NCBI GenBank assembly: GCA_009360885.1
Contig: SPEL01000002.1
Span: 1 to 64,000 of the forward strand
Length of the DNA: 64,000 nucleotides
Source of the DNA: Sphingobium sp.
GTDB lineage: Bacteria > Pseudomonadota > Alphaproteobacteria > Sphingomonadales > Sphingomonadaceae
Direction of reading: 5' to 3'
Position numbers and translations under genes: made by a program. Below are positions 48,086 through 59,321 of the stretch, in pieces. The notes beneath the pieces are model-generated. The model ran no database searches, was not told where the DNA came from, and was given only the letters and a program-made list of their open reading frames with translations. Position 1 is the first letter of the stretch. Every line of letters starts with the position of its first letter.

Positions 48086-48640
48086 TTAGCTTTGTGTCAC
48101 CAGACGATCCGAAAATTTCTTGCGCAATTTCTGTAATTTCGGCGGAATAACCGCCATACAATAGGGGTTCTGTTCCCCTACTCTATCCCAATATTTCTGA
48201 TGATAATCCTCTGCCGGATACCAGATGGAGGCTTCCTCTATCGTCGTCACAATCGGCGCATCATGGTCCACCTGCGCGCGCGCTATGGCCGCCTTTGCTT
48301 CCGCCATCTGTTCATCATTCAGTGGGAACAGCGCTGAACGATATTGGGTGCCAATGTCATTGCCCTGCCGGTTGAGGGTCGTCGGGTCATGGGTTGCAAA
48401 CAGAACGTCCAGCAAATCACCATAGCCGATGATTGAAGGATCGAACCGGATAAGAAGCGCCTCGGCATGGCCGGTATCCCCCCGGCAAACCGCCTCATAA
48501 TTCGGGTCAGCCATCGTGCCGCCAATATAGCCGCTTTCGACCGATAACACACCCGAAAGCTGTTGAAACACGGCCTCCGTACACCAGAAACATCCGCCAG
48601 CGATGATAGCCTGTTGTGTCTGTTCGTCCTGTTCCGCCAT
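48086..48640 (-). CDS. msrA: Peptide methionine sulfoxide reductase MsrA
   Basis: Reduces methionine-S-sulfoxide in proteins and peptides. The 184-residue protein has the catalytic [11 protein letters not shown] motif and [19 protein letters not shown]. The start at 48640 (MAEQDEQ) fits; an open frame runs 46 codons further into fadD and is not counted. It starts 16 bases after the fadD stop, so the two genes are probably one transcript. Confidence 0.95.
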   Translation of the reverse strand: MAEQDEQTQQAIIAGGCFWCTEAVFQQLSGVLSVESGYIGGTMADPNYEAVCRGDTGHAEALLIRFDPSIIGYGDLLDVLFATHDPTTLNRQGNDIGTQYRSALFPLNDEQMAEAKAAIARAQVDHDAPIVTTIEEASIWYPAEDYHQKYWDRVGEQNPYCMAVIPPKLQKLRKKFSDRLVTQS

Positions 48641-48656
48641 GGTGAAGATCCTTACG

Positions 48657-50366
48657 TCATGAAGCCGCAGCACGGGCGGCCTTCTCCTTTTCCTCGGCGA
48701 CCAGTTCCTTGCGCGACAATTTGCCAACCAGTGTTTTGGGGAGTGTTTCGCGAATTTCAACCGCAACGACGCGTTCATGCTTACCCAATTGCGGATTTAG
48801 CCAATCCAGCAGGGCAAGGCTGCCCATGCCCGCCCCATCATTCAGGGTAACAAAGGCTTTGGGCCGCTCGCCCAGGCGCGTGTCAGGAATGCCAATGACC
48901 AGCGCCTCCTTCACCGCCGGGTTGCGGTAGAGAACCGCTTCGACCTGACTGGGAAAAACCTTGAACCCGCCAACGGAAATCATATCCTTCAACCGGTCAA
49001 CAATGCGGATATAACCATCCTCATCAATTTGCGCGACGTCACCGGTGCGCAAATAATCACCCGCAAATATTTGCGCATTGGCTTCCGGTTTCTGCCAATA
49101 TCCCTTCATCATCTGCGGCCCCGCGAAGGCAAGCTCTCCCGGTTCCCCTTCGGGTGCTTCCTGATTGGGGTCAGCGCGGTCCAGCAATTTCACCATCGTA
49201 CCGGGCAATGGTTGCCCAATGGTGCCGATTTTATTCAGCCCTTCATAGGGATTGACGCTGACCACCCCGCTGCTTTCGGTCAGGCCATAGCCCTCTACTA
49301 CCACCGCACCGGTTGCGGCCTCAAATTTCTGCTTTACCTCCTGCGGCAAAGGTGCGCCGCCAGAAACACATACACGCAAAGATGAGAAATCAGCCGTCTT
49401 GATCGAAGGATGGTCGAGCAATGCCTGATACATTGTCGGTACACCGGGCAGATATATTGCACGGGTACGCTGAACGGCGGCAATGACCTGCCCAGCATCA
49501 AAGCGGGGCAGCAACACCATTTCCCCGCCCACAGCGATCGTCCGGTTCAGCACGCATGTATTTGCAAACACATGGAATAGCGGCAGCGCGCCAATGATGC
49601 GGTCTTCTTCACCCCGATGCGGATCTATCCGTGCGATTTGCCGGGCATTTGCGGTCAGGTTCTGATGGGTTAGCATCGCCCCTTTGGGCGTGCCCGTCGT
49701 GCCGCCAGTATATTGCAGCAGGGCAATGTCTTCCTCCGGGTCGATGGGAACAGCGATCGCATCCCCATCATTATCTATCAGCCGGGAAAACGCAGTGATG
49801 CGTGGGTCATCCGGCTTTTCGGCGACCTCCCGTGCCTTGAACAAACGATAGAGCAGCGATTTCCCCGGCGGCAGACCCCCGGCAACAGAACCAACAATCA
49901 GATGTTCCAGATTGCTGCGTCCCATCACCTCCAACGCGGTGGGTAATAATGCCTGCGCCGACAAAGTGAAAAGGACACGCGTACCGCTATCTTCCACCTG
50001 ATGCAGCAGTTCCTCCACCGTATAAAGTGGCGAGAAATTGACGACAATCGCCCCCATCATCATCGCGCCATAATAAGCGGCGACATAATGGGGCACATTG
50101 GGAAGAAACAGGCCTACCCGATCACCCTTTTTTATACCCAGATCATGTAACCCACGGGCAACACGCCGTGCGCCAGCCACAGTATAGCCATAGCTATATT
50201 TACGCCCCATAAAGTCGATGAGCGGCGCATCGGGCTTTGTCAACGCGACGCGCAACAACATGTCCGGGACGGACATTGGATCAAAGCTATCATTCCACCG
50301 GGCCGGATGATTATATTTCTCGGCCCAGATGCTGCTCTTGCCATGCGGCACATTCTCATGCTGCAT
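48657..50366 (-). CDS. fadD: Long-chain fatty acid-CoA ligase
   Basis: Activates fatty acids to acyl-CoA for beta-oxidation or lipid synthesis (569 residues). It has the AMP-binding signature [16 protein letters not shown], the [20 protein letters not shown] segment, [18 protein letters not shown] and the C-terminal catalytic Lys in [25 protein letters not shown] precedes the ATG. It could feed the thiolase/FadB-like pair at 15-18 kb. Confidence 0.94.
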   Translation of the reverse strand: MQHENVPHGKSSIWAEKYNHPARWNDSFDPMSVPDMLLRVALTKPDAPLIDFMGRKYSYGYTVAGARRVARGLHDLGIKKGDRVGLFLPNVPHYVAAYYGAMMMGAIVVNFSPLYTVEELLHQVEDSGTRVLFTLSAQALLPTALEVMGRSNLEHLIVGSVAGGLPPGKSLLYRLFKAREVAEKPDDPRITAFSRLIDNDGDAIAVPIDPEEDIALLQYTGGTTGTPKGAMLTHQNLTANARQIARIDPHRGEEDRIIGALPLFHVFANTCVLNRTIAVGGEMVLLPRFDAGQVIAAVQRTRAIYLPGVPTMYQALLDHPSIKTADFSSLRVCVSGGAPLPQEVKQKFEAATGAVVVEGYGLTESSGVVSVNPYEGLNKIGTIGQPLPGTMVKLLDRADPNQEAPEGEPGELAFAGPQMMKGYWQKPEANAQIFAGDYLRTGDVAQIDEDGYIRIVDRLKDMISVGGFKVFPSQVEAVLYRNPAVKEALVIGIPDTRLGERPKAFVTLNDGAGMGSLALLDWLNPQLGKHERVVAVEIRETLPKTLVGKLSRKELVAEEKEKAARAAAS

Positions 50367-50634
50367 ATTCTCTCTCCGTTAGCCCATGGTATAGAAAGAG
50401 AGAAATCTAGCAACCAGAAAAACGACCTACTTTATTCGCGGAAAATCAGGGCATGAATTCATTCATCACTGGTAAATGTGAACTGATTATTTCACTTTAT
50501 TGAACCATCAGACTATCCTCCGAATGCAGCCTGCAACAGCCCATATTTTGCGGGTAAAACCAGATCATATCTGACCGCATGGGCGGAAGGCTAGCGGGGG
50601 CCGATGTACAAGGCCTCATCACAAGGACAATCAT

Positions 50635-51387
50635 ATGAAACGCATTTACGCCCTGCCATTTTTATTACCAATCCTCCCCTGCGCCATAGGAGCCACCGCA
50701 CAGGCACAGGATCGTGACCATGTGACACTGGGCGCCGCCGTCGCCGCTATTCCCAACTATCAGGGGGCAGATGATTATCGCATTCAGCCTCTTCCGGTGA
50801 TTGATGTACGCCTTGGGCAATTTTTCGCCAGTATGGCGGATGGCGTAGGCCTGCATGTGATTGATACCCCCAGCTTCAAAGTAGGTGGCAGCATCACCTA
50901 TGTCCGCGGTTATCGACGCCGCGATGTTCCCAATGGCATTGGCCGGCTGAGCGATGCGGCGGGTGGGCGTCTGTTCACATCTGTAAACCTTGGCGGCGTC
51001 CACGCCACTGTCGGGGCAACACGTATCTTCGGTGGCGGCACACATGGAACCGTTGCGGACGCAAGAATATCTTACCCTGTTCAGGCGAATGAACGCATTA
51101 CCGTTATTCCAACCTTGTCAACCACATGGGCCAATGACAAGCATATGCGTCGCTATTTCGGCATTACTCCTGCTGAGGCCACGACATCAGGCCTGACAAG
51201 CTATCGCCCTTCCGGCGGTTTCAAGGACGCATCAGCCCTTGTCACGACACTCTATCGCTTGTCCGACAACCTAAACCTGAGCGGATCAGCAGGCATCACC
51301 CATTTATTTGATAAAGCAGGCGACAGCCCATTAGTGGAGCAGCGCTGGCAACCTGTTGGCTTCCTTGGCATTGCCTATAGCTTCTAG
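50635..51387 (+). CDS. MipA/OmpV family outer-membrane protein
   Basis: Outer-membrane beta-barrel of 250 residues with a signal peptide (about 1-24, ending AQAQD). The N-terminal GAAVAAIPNYQGADDYRIQPLPVIDVR is characteristic of MipA/OmpV, and it ends WQPVGFLGIAYSF with the terminal aromatic. Family members act as scaffolds for MltA or as small porins; no murein hydrolase is adjacent here. Single gene. Confidence 0.88.
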   Translation: MKRIYALPFLLPILPCAIGATAQAQDRDHVTLGAAVAAIPNYQGADDYRIQPLPVIDVRLGQFFASMADGVGLHVIDTPSFKVGGSITYVRGYRRRDVPNGIGRLSDAAGGRLFTSVNLGGVHATVGATRIFGGGTHGTVADARISYPVQANERITVIPTLSTTWANDKHMRRYFGITPAEATTSGLTSYRPSGGFKDASALVTTLYRLSDNLNLSGSAGITHLFDKAGDSPLVEQRWQPVGFLGIAYSF

Positions 51388-51606
51388 GATCAGCAGGATC
51401 ATCTGACTGGTAGCCAGACTATAGCGATTTACCTATGATAGAAGCCTGAGTTCACGGGCGACCACTCGCCGCGCTGGTCACCTTTTTCGAAGCAATCCTT
51501 GATGCCACAAATGATCGTCTGCGGGCCATTGGCTAACCATCGGGCCTAAAGGGCCGACAATCATCGTATCGAAAAACCGAAAAGAAAATAATTCAAATTT
51601 TTGAGA

Positions 51607-51624
51607 TTCCATCGGCAATCCGAT
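51607..51624 (-). terminator. Hairpin just downstream of tRNA-Val
   Basis: On the minus strand CCATCGG and CCGATGG form a 7-bp stem around a 4-base loop, starting at the encoded CCA end, followed by an A/T-rich stretch. It may terminate the tRNA transcript and compete with the CCA end in folding. Confidence 0.45.
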
Positions 51625-51698
51625 GGTGGGCGCGGCAAGGATTGAACTTGCGACCCCACCCGTGTGAAGGGTGTGCTCTACCACTGAGCTACGCGCCC
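51624..51698 (-). tRNA. tRNA-Val (anticodon CAC)
   Basis: Reading the minus strand gives a full cloverleaf of 75 bases: acceptor GGGCGCG with CGCGCCC, D arm (GCTC...GAGC), anticodon stem CACCC/GGGTG with loop TTCACAC, T arm with GTTCAATCC, discriminator A and an encoded CCA. Anticodon CAC decodes GUG. Confidence 0.95.
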
Positions 51699-51880
51699 GA
51701 TTCCGGGGAGGCAGCGCATTCGCACCACGACCACCTTCTGTCAAGGGGCTACGACGCTGTACAGCAATGCCTTATACCGCAACGCCCCATGTCTCACTGC
51801 CCCATGCCTCAACGCCTCATGCCCTCCTCCGATGATAGGCAATGCTTGAACCAGCGCTTCATCTTGCCCATATGGCTTTC

Positions 51881-52450
51881 ATGACAAACGCATCTTCTTC
51901 TTCCATGCCGCAATGGCACGGCACCACCATCCTTTCCGTCCGCAAAAATGGCCGCGTAGTCGTGGCCGGTGATGGTCAGGTCAGCATGGGGCCTACGATC
52001 ATGAAGCCCAATGCCCGCAAAGTACGCCGCCTGCATGATGGCACTGTTATCGGCGGCTTCGCTGGTGCAACCGCCGATGCCTTCACCCTGTTTGAACGGC
52101 TGGAGGCCAAGCTGGAACGCCATAATGGCCAGCTTATGCGCGCCGCCGTTGAACTCGCCAAGGATTGGCGCACCGATAAATATCTCCGCAATCTTGAGGC
52201 CATGATGGCCGTTGCGGATAAAGACGTTACCCTGATCCTCACCGGCAATGGCGATGTGCTGGAGCCGGTTGACGGTATCGCAGCCATTGGTTCTGGCGGC
52301 AATTTCGCGCTTTCTGCGGCCCGCGCTTTGCTCGATTATGAGCAGGACGCCGAGACCATCGCACGCAAGGCGATGGCCATTGCCGGGGACCTGTGCGTCT
52401 ACACCAATCATTCAGTGACACTCGAAGCGCTCGACAGCGCGGCGGCATAA
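51881..52450 (+). CDS. hslV: ATP-dependent protease subunit HslV
   Basis: Threonine peptidase of the HslUV (ClpQY) protease. After removal of a short propeptide the N-terminal Thr of [11 protein letters not shown] is the nucleophile. Motifs [30 protein letters not shown] and [17 protein letters not shown] are present. Start choice among several Met codons is uncertain; I use 51881 (189 residues). hslU follows 16 bases later. Confidence 0.95.
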   Translation: MTNASSSSMPQWHGTTILSVRKNGRVVVAGDGQVSMGPTIMKPNARKVRRLHDGTVIGGFAGATADAFTLFERLEAKLERHNGQLMRAAVELAKDWRTDKYLRNLEAMMAVADKDVTLILTGNGDVLEPVDGIAAIGSGGNFALSAARALLDYEQDAETIARKAMAIAGDLCVYTNHSVTLEALDSAAA

Positions 52451-52466
52451 TTTCCGAAAGACAGTT

Positions 52467-53768
52467 ATGAACCCCGATCTTACCCCCAAATCCATCGTCG
52501 CCGCGCTCGACGCCCATATCATCGGCCAGAAAGAGGCTAAGCGTGCTGTGGCCGTTGCCCTGCGCAATCGCTGGCGGCGTCAGCAACTTTCGCCCGAATT
52601 GCGCGATGAGGTAACGCCGAAAAATATATTGATGATTGGCCCCACGGGTTGCGGCAAAACCGAAATCAGCCGCCGCCTTGCCAAACTCGCCGATGCGCCC
52701 TTTGTAAAGGTTGAGGCGACGAAATTCACCGAGGTCGGCTATGTTGGCCGCGATGTAGAGCAGATTGTGCGGGATCTGGTCGAAGAATCCATCCGCCTCG
52801 AACGCGACCGCCGCCGCGAAAAGGTGCGCGCCGCAGCATCTGACGCCGCGATGGAACGCCTCCTTGATGCGCTCACCGGCAAAGAAGCTAGCGAAGCCAC
52901 GCGCCTTGCCTATCGTCAGCGTATCGAAACCAACCAGATGAACGATACTGAAATTGAGATTGAGGTGGCCGACACCCCCAATATGCCGATGGAAATCCCC
53001 GGCATGGGCGGCCAGATCGGCATGATTAATCTCTCTGACATCATGGGCAAGGCCTTTGGGCAGGGCCAGCAGAAGCGCCGCAAGATGCGCGTCGCGGATG
53101 CTTGGGACAAGCTGGTTGAGGAAGAGCAGGATAAGCGGCTCGATCAGGATGATCTTAACCGCGCCGCCATTTCAGATGCCGAGCAAAATGGCATTGTTTT
53201 CCTTGATGAGATCGACAAAATCGCTGTTAGCGATGTGCGCGGTGGCTCTGTCAGCCGTGAAGGGGTGCAGCGTGACCTTCTTCCCCTTATCGAGGGCACG
53301 ACGGTTTCAACCAAATATGGCCCGCTCAAAACCGACCATATTCTCTTCATCGCGTCTGGCGCGTTCCATGTCGCAAAGCCTAGTGATTTGCTGCCGGAAT
53401 TACAGGGCCGTCTGCCTATCCGGGTGGAACTCAAGGGCCTGACCGAAGATGATTTCGTCGCCATCCTTTCTGACACCAAGGCATCACTAGCCGAGCAATA
53501 TAAGGCGCTGCTCAGCACCGAAGGCGTTACCATCGACATTACCGAAGATGGCATTCGCGCGGTTGCCCGTATCGCGGCTGAGGTGAACGAACAGATCGAA
53601 AATATCGGCGCACGCCGCCTGCAAACCGTGATGGAAAAGCTGCTGGAGGAAGTGAGCTTTGACGCGGAAGACCGTAGCGGCGAAACCTTGCTGGTGGATG
53701 CGGCCTATGTGGACGCACAACTCGCCAGTATTTCGCGCAATACGGACCTTAGCAAATATATCCTCTGA
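52467..53768 (+). CDS. hslU: ATP-dependent protease ATPase subunit HslU
   Basis: AAA+ unfoldase that feeds HslV. The 433-residue protein has Walker A ([19 protein letters not shown]), Walker B ([11 protein letters not shown]), the I-domain insertion, the pore-type motif VGYVGRDVE and the C-terminal LSKYIL tail that docks into HslV. Confidence 0.97.
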   Translation: MNPDLTPKSIVAALDAHIIGQKEAKRAVAVALRNRWRRQQLSPELRDEVTPKNILMIGPTGCGKTEISRRLAKLADAPFVKVEATKFTEVGYVGRDVEQIVRDLVEESIRLERDRRREKVRAAASDAAMERLLDALTGKEASEATRLAYRQRIETNQMNDTEIEIEVADTPNMPMEIPGMGGQIGMINLSDIMGKAFGQGQQKRRKMRVADAWDKLVEEEQDKRLDQDDLNRAAISDAEQNGIVFLDEIDKIAVSDVRGGSVSREGVQRDLLPLIEGTTVSTKYGPLKTDHILFIASGAFHVAKPSDLLPELQGRLPIRVELKGLTEDDFVAILSDTKASLAEQYKALLSTEGVTIDITEDGIRAVARIAAEVNEQIENIGARRLQTVMEKLLEEVSFDAEDRSGETLLVDAAYVDAQLASISRNTDLSKYIL

Positions 53769-53786
53769 TCGGATATTCGGCGGAAT

Positions 53787-53826
53787 AAAAAAGGGCCGGG
53801 GGTGCATCATGACGCCCGGCCCTTTT
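53787..53826 (+). terminator. Rho-independent terminator after hslU
   Basis: AAAAGGGCCGGG and CCCGGCCCTTTT form a 12-bp stem with T-rich 3' side, 18 bases past hslU and just before the end of the convergent M16 gene. Confidence 0.88.
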
Positions 53827-53845
53827 CCGTATCTGCAATCCGGGA

Positions 53846-56746
53846 TTATTCCCCTTCTGGCAACACCACCACGGAATAGCTTTTCGCATCAACCAGATAT
53901 TTGGCGGCAAGGGCGCGTAAATCCTCCGCCGTGACGCCCAGAACATCGGGCATGAGCGTTCGCATCGCATCCACTATGCGCGGGTCCTGCGTCGCGCCTT
54001 CCATCTGCATCATCCAGAAGGCATTGCCGGTGCTGGCGCGCGACAACATCTGCCCCATCGGGGCCAATACGCGTTTCAGTTCATCAGCGCTCACCGGATT
54101 GGCCGCAAGGTCCGCCGTGATTTCATGCACCAGCTTGTAGAAATAATCGACCCGTTCCGGCTTTAGCTGGCTAAGCACCATTACATTGCCCTGCCCTCGG
54201 TCAAAGCCCAGCGGCCAGTCGCTCTGCGCGGTGGGGCTGTAGGCCGCCCCATCAACCGCGCGCAATTTCTCAAACAGGCGATCACTGATGATCTGCGCCA
54301 GCACATCCATCTGGCGGGATTCACGCACATTGGCGATACCTGCGCCAGTCGGCCATGCGATGACGGCAGCGGCCTGATCCTTATCGCCCTTATGGGTGAG
54401 GACCAAAGGTGTTTCGTTATGCGCTGGGAAGCTGATGGTGCGGGCAGCATCGCTGACCGGCAAGGGGCTGCGCGCCTTTAACGCGCCAAAGGTTTCGGCA
54501 ACGGCGGTGACGGCTTCCTCCGCCTGCACATCGCCAAAAATCTGCACCTCTATCGGCCCGGACGCCAGAACAGGTTCCCATAATTTACGAAAATCTGCCG
54601 GGGTAAGAGCCGCAATTTCGGCCTTATCCGGTGTACGGAACCGCATATCCTTATTACGCAGCAACCAGCCCAGATCACGCCCCAACACCGCATTAGGCGA
54701 TGTGGAGGACGCATCATAAGCCGCCATCAACCCGGCCTTGGCACGCTCTACCGGCTCACTCGCCCAGCCAGGGAAGGCCAGCTTGGTGGCGAATAAACGT
54801 AACTGATCCTTATAATCGGCGGGACGGGTCAGCGCCGAGAGTTTGAACGCATTATCATCTATGCTGAAATTAAAACCAAGGCGGCGACCATTGCTGAGGT
54901 CATCCATTTCCCGCTGCCCCAGCTTACCAATGCCATTGGCCGCCAACACATAGCTCGCTGCCCATGTGGGCTGCATTTTCGTGGGGGATAGCGCCTCCAT
55001 ACCCTGGCCAAAGCGCACATTAACACGCACCTTGCCGCTTTCCGCATCATTGGCGAACAGGACAAGCTTCACACCATTGGCATAAGTGATCTGTTGCACG
55101 GCTGGCAGGCCCAGATTGCCGCGCTCCACTATTTTACCGGCGGGCGGCAGAGCCGGAAGGTCGGCCATTGTCACCTTGCTTTCGGAAAGGCGCACATCGC
55201 TCGCGGCCTGAACGGGTGCGCTCAACGCAGCGGTGAGCCTCCCCTCGGCATTATTTTCTGCCTTGGGGATGACCAGCATCGCACGTGTCGCATCCCCCGT
55301 GAAGGTCCGGCGCGTTGCCTCCAGCATATATTCGGGCGTCATCAGCGGGCGGGCGCTGCGATAAATATCGAGCGCAGCCTGCGGGGATACAGTCGTTTCC
55401 CTGATGTCAACCGCCATGGCAATGTCCGTCGCCTGACGGGCGCTCGGCTCCGTATTCTGATTTTCAACGGCAATGGAGAGGGCCGTTTCAAACTCGGTAA
55501 ATTCGCGGTCCACCTCGGCGGGCGTTGGGGCCGTCTGCTTTGCATCTTCGATGATAGCGCGGGCATCCTGCAACGCCTTTTCCCAATCCTCCCCCAATGC
55601 GGTGATAGAGAGGAAAGTACCATCAACAGAGCGGCTTACATCCTGCACATCCACGCTGGCTTGCAGGAAGCTGGCGGTGCCGCGCCGGGCGGCTTCCTCC
55701 AGCCTGCGATTAATCATCTGAAGCGCAACAAGATCGGCCATTTTGCGCTGGTTATAGACGATTGTATCGGATTTTTCATGCCATGGTCGCAGCCAGGCAA
55801 CGGTAATATTGGTCGGCAGCCCCGCCTGTACGGCAACAACAGTGGCAGGCAATTTAGGATCAGGCTTACCAAAATCCGGTTGAGGCGTGCGCTTGCCCTG
55901 CCCTTTCCATGGCGAGAAATATTGGCGGATCAACGCCTCCATCGCCTTCGGGTCAATATCACCAGAAATGGAGATCACCGCATTGTCCGGGCGATACCAG
56001 CGGCCATGAAATGCTTTCATTTTGGCGGCTGTCGCGGCGGAAAGCGTTTCGACCGTGCCGATTGGCGAATGGCTGCCCAAAGGTTGCCCGGCAAAAAACA
56101 ACGCCCGGCTTGCATCACCAACCCGCGTTGCAACATCCGTGCCTTCGCGCATTTCGGCAAGGACAACGGCGCGTTCTGCATCCACCGCCGCCGGAACGAT
56201 ATTGGGCGTTGTCATCATCCCCGCGAGGATTTTGACGCTCTCATCAAGGCCTGAGGGTGATGCATCGGGAAGGTCAAGCGCGTAGGTTGTGCCGGTGGGC
56301 GTGGTCTGGGCGTTACTGTCACTGCCGAAAGTCACACCGAGGCGCTGCCAGATGCGTTTTGATTCGCCATCTGGCACATATTTTGACCCGCGAAAGGTCA
56401 GATGCTCCATGAAATGGGCATAGCCTTTTTCGTCAGGGCGCTCCATCAATGATCCGGCGTCTATGCGCAGGCGGATGGAAACCTGCCCCGGCGGTACGCT
56501 GTTATGGCGGATGGCATAGCGCAGACCATTGGGCAATTCACCAAAGAGCCATGCTTTATCAATCGGCACATCGCTGTTGCGATAGAGCCATGGGCGGCTG
56601 CTATCCTGCTGTGCAGGGGCTGCCGTAGCCGCAGCAGCACTGTCCCGCGCCGAGGATGGGACCGTCCAGCCCCCGGCCAGCAGCAGGGCAATAGCAAGGA
56701 CCGAAGCAAGCGAATGGGTGGAACGCACCGGGGATGTTTTACGCAT
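53846..56746 (-). CDS. M16 family zinc metallopeptidase (two-domain)
   Basis: Predicted exported peptidase of 966 residues with two M16 halves in one chain. A signal peptide covers about residues 1-35 (ending SSARDS). The first half has the inverted zinc motif HxxEH (AHFMEHLTFRG) and a downstream Glu; the second half (from about 510) lacks it, as in pitrilysin-like enzymes. Start at 56746 (MRKTSPV) is preferred over 56806. It lies 90 bases downstream of the helicase gene on the same strand; its substrate is unknown. Confidence 0.9.
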   Translation of the reverse strand: MRKTSPVRSTHSLASVLAIALLLAGGWTVPSSARDSAAAATAAPAQQDSSRPWLYRNSDVPIDKAWLFGELPNGLRYAIRHNSVPPGQVSIRLRIDAGSLMERPDEKGYAHFMEHLTFRGSKYVPDGESKRIWQRLGVTFGSDSNAQTTPTGTTYALDLPDASPSGLDESVKILAGMMTTPNIVPAAVDAERAVVLAEMREGTDVATRVGDASRALFFAGQPLGSHSPIGTVETLSAATAAKMKAFHGRWYRPDNAVISISGDIDPKAMEALIRQYFSPWKGQGKRTPQPDFGKPDPKLPATVVAVQAGLPTNITVAWLRPWHEKSDTIVYNQRKMADLVALQMINRRLEEAARRGTASFLQASVDVQDVSRSVDGTFLSITALGEDWEKALQDARAIIEDAKQTAPTPAEVDREFTEFETALSIAVENQNTEPSARQATDIAMAVDIRETTVSPQAALDIYRSARPLMTPEYMLEATRRTFTGDATRAMLVIPKAENNAEGRLTAALSAPVQAASDVRLSESKVTMADLPALPPAGKIVERGNLGLPAVQQITYANGVKLVLFANDAESGKVRVNVRFGQGMEALSPTKMQPTWAASYVLAANGIGKLGQREMDDLSNGRRLGFNFSIDDNAFKLSALTRPADYKDQLRLFATKLAFPGWASEPVERAKAGLMAAYDASSTSPNAVLGRDLGWLLRNKDMRFRTPDKAEIAALTPADFRKLWEPVLASGPIEVQIFGDVQAEEAVTAVAETFGALKARSPLPVSDAARTISFPAHNETPLVLTHKGDKDQAAAVIAWPTGAGIANVRESRQMDVLAQIISDRLFEKLRAVDGAAYSPTAQSDWPLGFDRGQGNVMVLSQLKPERVDYFYKLVHEITADLAANPVSADELKRVLAPMGQMLSRASTGNAFWMMQMEGATQDPRIVDAMRTLMPDVLGVTAEDLRALAAKYLVDAKSYSVVVLPEGE

Positions 56747-56836
56747 TCCACAGGCATAACGATAAAAATATGAACCGACACTGTCAAAATGCCGGTTCAT
56801 CAACATTCATTACGCGCTGGGCATTACGCGCCGGGA

Positions 56837-58405
56837 TTAGCCGTTATATTTACGAACGGCCCCTTTATGCGCACCGATCGGCTTGCTGCGGAAAGGACGA
56901 CGGGCGCGTTCGCCCTGCCCTTCATTACCGCCCTCACGCTGTCTGGTATCACGCTGCCGTGCATCATGCGATGCACCATCCCGTGCAGGTGCGCGGCCCG
57001 GCCCATCATTACGGCGCGTATCAGAACGCACGGCTTCACCGCGATGCCCTTCACCCCGGCGACCTTCACCAGAACGACCTTCGCCGCGCGGTGCGTGGTC
57101 ACGGGCAGGACGATCCCCACCGGCGCGTTCACCGCCCCGGCCAGCTCCGCTACGGCCCGGATTACCCCGGCCATTGCCGCCAGAACGCCCCGCACCATCA
57201 CGGCGCCCAGCACCCGGCTGAGGGCGCGGGCCACGCTGAACCGCCGCAGGCTTCGGCATATTCCGTACCATTTCATCAAAATTTTCTGGCAGAGGCGTAA
57301 TATCGCACTTCATACGGGTCAGCCGCTCAATGGATCGCAGATAAGCGCGCTCATCCGGCGCAACAAAGCTGACTGCAATGCCTTCCGTCCCGGCACGGGC
57401 GGTACGACCAATACGGTGGACATATTGTTCCGCCACATTGGGCAATTCAAAGTTAATCACATGGCTAACGCCTGATACGTCAATGCCGCGCGCCGCAATA
57501 TCCGTCGCCACCAGAAAGCGAACATGACCATGGCGGAAAGCCTGAAGCGCGGTCGTGCGCTGAGCCTGTGACTTGTTGCCGTGAATAGCAACTGCCTCCA
57601 CGCCTGCTGCGGCCAGCGCCCGCACCACCTTATCCGCGCCATATTTGGTCCGCGTAAAGATGAGCGCCCGGTCAATTGCAGGGTCCTTGACCACATGGTT
57701 GAGCAGCGCCTGCTTTTCCGCCTGATTAGCGAAAGTCACATATTGCTGAACGCGCTCCGCCGTGGTGGATTGCGGCGCAACCGACACCTGCACAGGGTCC
57801 GTCAGGAACTGGCGGCCAAGATCGGCTATTTCCTTCGGCATGGTGGCCGAGAAAAACAAATTCTGACGCTGCTTGGGCAGCATTTTCACAATGCGCTTCA
57901 AAGGAACGATGAAGCCCATGTCCATCATCTGGTCCGCCTCATCCAGCACGAAGATTTCCACGCCAGACAGGGTGAAGGCGCGCTGTTCAATCAAATCCAG
58001 CAGACGGCCCGGTGTGGCCACCAACACGTCCACGCCATTTTGCACCTGCTTGATCTGACGATTAATCGGCACCCCGCCAAAGATCGTCATAACAGACAGC
58101 TTCATAAAGCGACCATAAGTGCGGAAGCTGTCGGCGATCTGTGCCGCCAGTTCCCGCGTCGGGGACAGCACCAGCATCCGGCAACCGGAACGCGGCGGCA
58201 ATTTCGGTTCGCGCAGAAAATAATCCAGCGACGGCAGGGCAAAGGCCGCCGTTTTACCGGTTCCGGTTTGCGCAATACCGCACAGGTCCTTCCCCTCCAG
58301 CAAAGGCGGTATAGCCTGTTGCTGAATGGGCGTGGGGGTTTCATATTTTTGCGAAGCCAGCGCCTTCAACAAGGGTTCAGCAAGGCCAAGATCAGCGAAT
58401 TTCAT
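56837..58405 (-). CDS. DEAD-box RNA helicase, RhlE type, with Arg/Gly-rich tail
   Basis: ATP-dependent RNA helicase of 522 residues. The Q motif (TPIQQQAIPPL), motif I (AQTGTGKT), PTRELA, TPGRLLDL, DEAD, SAT and HRIGRTARAG are all present in the first 370 residues. The last ~140 residues are Arg/Gly/Glu-rich and probably disordered, as in RhlE helicases acting on ribosome assembly or RNA decay. Confidence 0.92.
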   Translation of the reverse strand: MKFADLGLAEPLLKALASQKYETPTPIQQQAIPPLLEGKDLCGIAQTGTGKTAAFALPSLDYFLREPKLPPRSGCRMLVLSPTRELAAQIADSFRTYGRFMKLSVMTIFGGVPINRQIKQVQNGVDVLVATPGRLLDLIEQRAFTLSGVEIFVLDEADQMMDMGFIVPLKRIVKMLPKQRQNLFFSATMPKEIADLGRQFLTDPVQVSVAPQSTTAERVQQYVTFANQAEKQALLNHVVKDPAIDRALIFTRTKYGADKVVRALAAAGVEAVAIHGNKSQAQRTTALQAFRHGHVRFLVATDIAARGIDVSGVSHVINFELPNVAEQYVHRIGRTARAGTEGIAVSFVAPDERAYLRSIERLTRMKCDITPLPENFDEMVRNMPKPAAVQRGPRPQPGAGRRDGAGRSGGNGRGNPGRSGAGRGGERAGGDRPARDHAPRGEGRSGEGRRGEGHRGEAVRSDTRRNDGPGRAPARDGASHDARQRDTRQREGGNEGQGERARRPFRSKPIGAHKGAVRKYNG

Positions 58406-58739
58406 AGCATTTCCATATCAAAATGAATCGATATGCCCTGCACAGAAATGCACAGCACACAGGCGATTCGGGTCACCGAAACGACCCGCGTGAACAGGGA
58501 AGCCTCATCAAAATGCGCAGGGTTTCTCTGGCCAGTCCGGGCTTTTGCGCCGTCGGACCTGTTCACGCCACCAATGGAAAAGCGCCGGATATCATGCCGA
58601 CGCTGCACTGCACAAAGCCCCGCTTACGGCACAAGCCCCCACAATTCAAGCATCTTTCACTTTCCTACCGCCGCAACCATGCGAATTTATGCCGGATTAC
58701 CGCTTGATTCCGGGGACATCCATCGCCACATGCAGGCTC
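58406..58739. other. Divergent promoter region between the helicase gene and nfuA
   Basis: No gene. Short inverted repeat CATATC/GATATG (58414-58435) sits just upstream of the helicase start. Both promoters must lie here; none can be assigned. Confidence 0.5.
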
Positions 58740-59321
58740 ATGTTGATTGAAACCGAAAAAACGCCCAACCCCGCCACGCTAAAATTCCTGCCCGGCAGGC
58801 AGGTGATGTCTGCTGGCACCCGCGATTTTGCAACGCCTGAGGAAGCAGAAGCATCCCCGTTGGCGCAGGCTCTTTTTGCGCAGGGTGATGTGACAGGCGT
58901 ATTTTTCGGCGGTAATTTCATTTCCGTCACCATTGCCCCCGGCGCGGAATGGAACGACGCCAAGCCAGATGTACTGGCGACTTTGCTCGATCATTTCTCC
59001 GCAGATATGCCATTGTTCCGCACGGGCAGCGCCGCTGGTATTTTTGTGCCTGCCGATGATGAAGATGAAACATTATCGGACGACCCGGCCGATGCCGAAA
59101 TCGTCGCCCAGATCAAAGAGCTGATCGAAACCCGCGTTCGCCCCGCCGTCGCCAATGATGGCGGTGACATCATCTATCGTGGTTTCAGCAAGGGCAAAGT
59201 ATATTTGCGCATGCAGGGCGCGTGTGCAGGATGCCCGTCTTCCACCGCTACCCTGAAAAATGGCATTGAATCATTATTGAAGCATTATGTGCCAGAAGTA
59301 ACCGAAGTACTCTCTGCCTGA
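58740..59321 (+). CDS. NfuA/NifU family iron-sulfur carrier
   Basis: Delivers Fe-S clusters to target apoproteins. The 193-residue protein has the N-terminal scaffold domain (TEKTPNPATLKFLPGR, then ASPLAQALF) and the C-terminal NifU-like domain with the cluster-binding CxxC in QGACAGCPSSTATL. The ATG at 58740 is typical for the family; the frame extends far upstream without similarity. The N-domain plus C-domain layout is the alphaproteobacterial Nfu form. Confidence 0.93.
   Translation: MLIETEKTPNPATLKFLPGRQVMSAGTRDFATPEEAEASPLAQALFAQGDVTGVFFGGNFISVTIAPGAEWNDAKPDVLATLLDHFSADMPLFRTGSAAGIFVPADDEDETLSDDPADAEIVAQIKELIETRVRPAVANDGGDIIYRGFSKGKVYLRMQGACAGCPSSTATLKNGIESLLKHYVPEVTEVLSA

Noticed and set aside
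55094-56254. A 386-codon plus-strand frame opposite the M16 peptidase gene
   Set aside because: The minus-strand gene has a signal peptide and a zinc motif; the opposite frame has no protein features.
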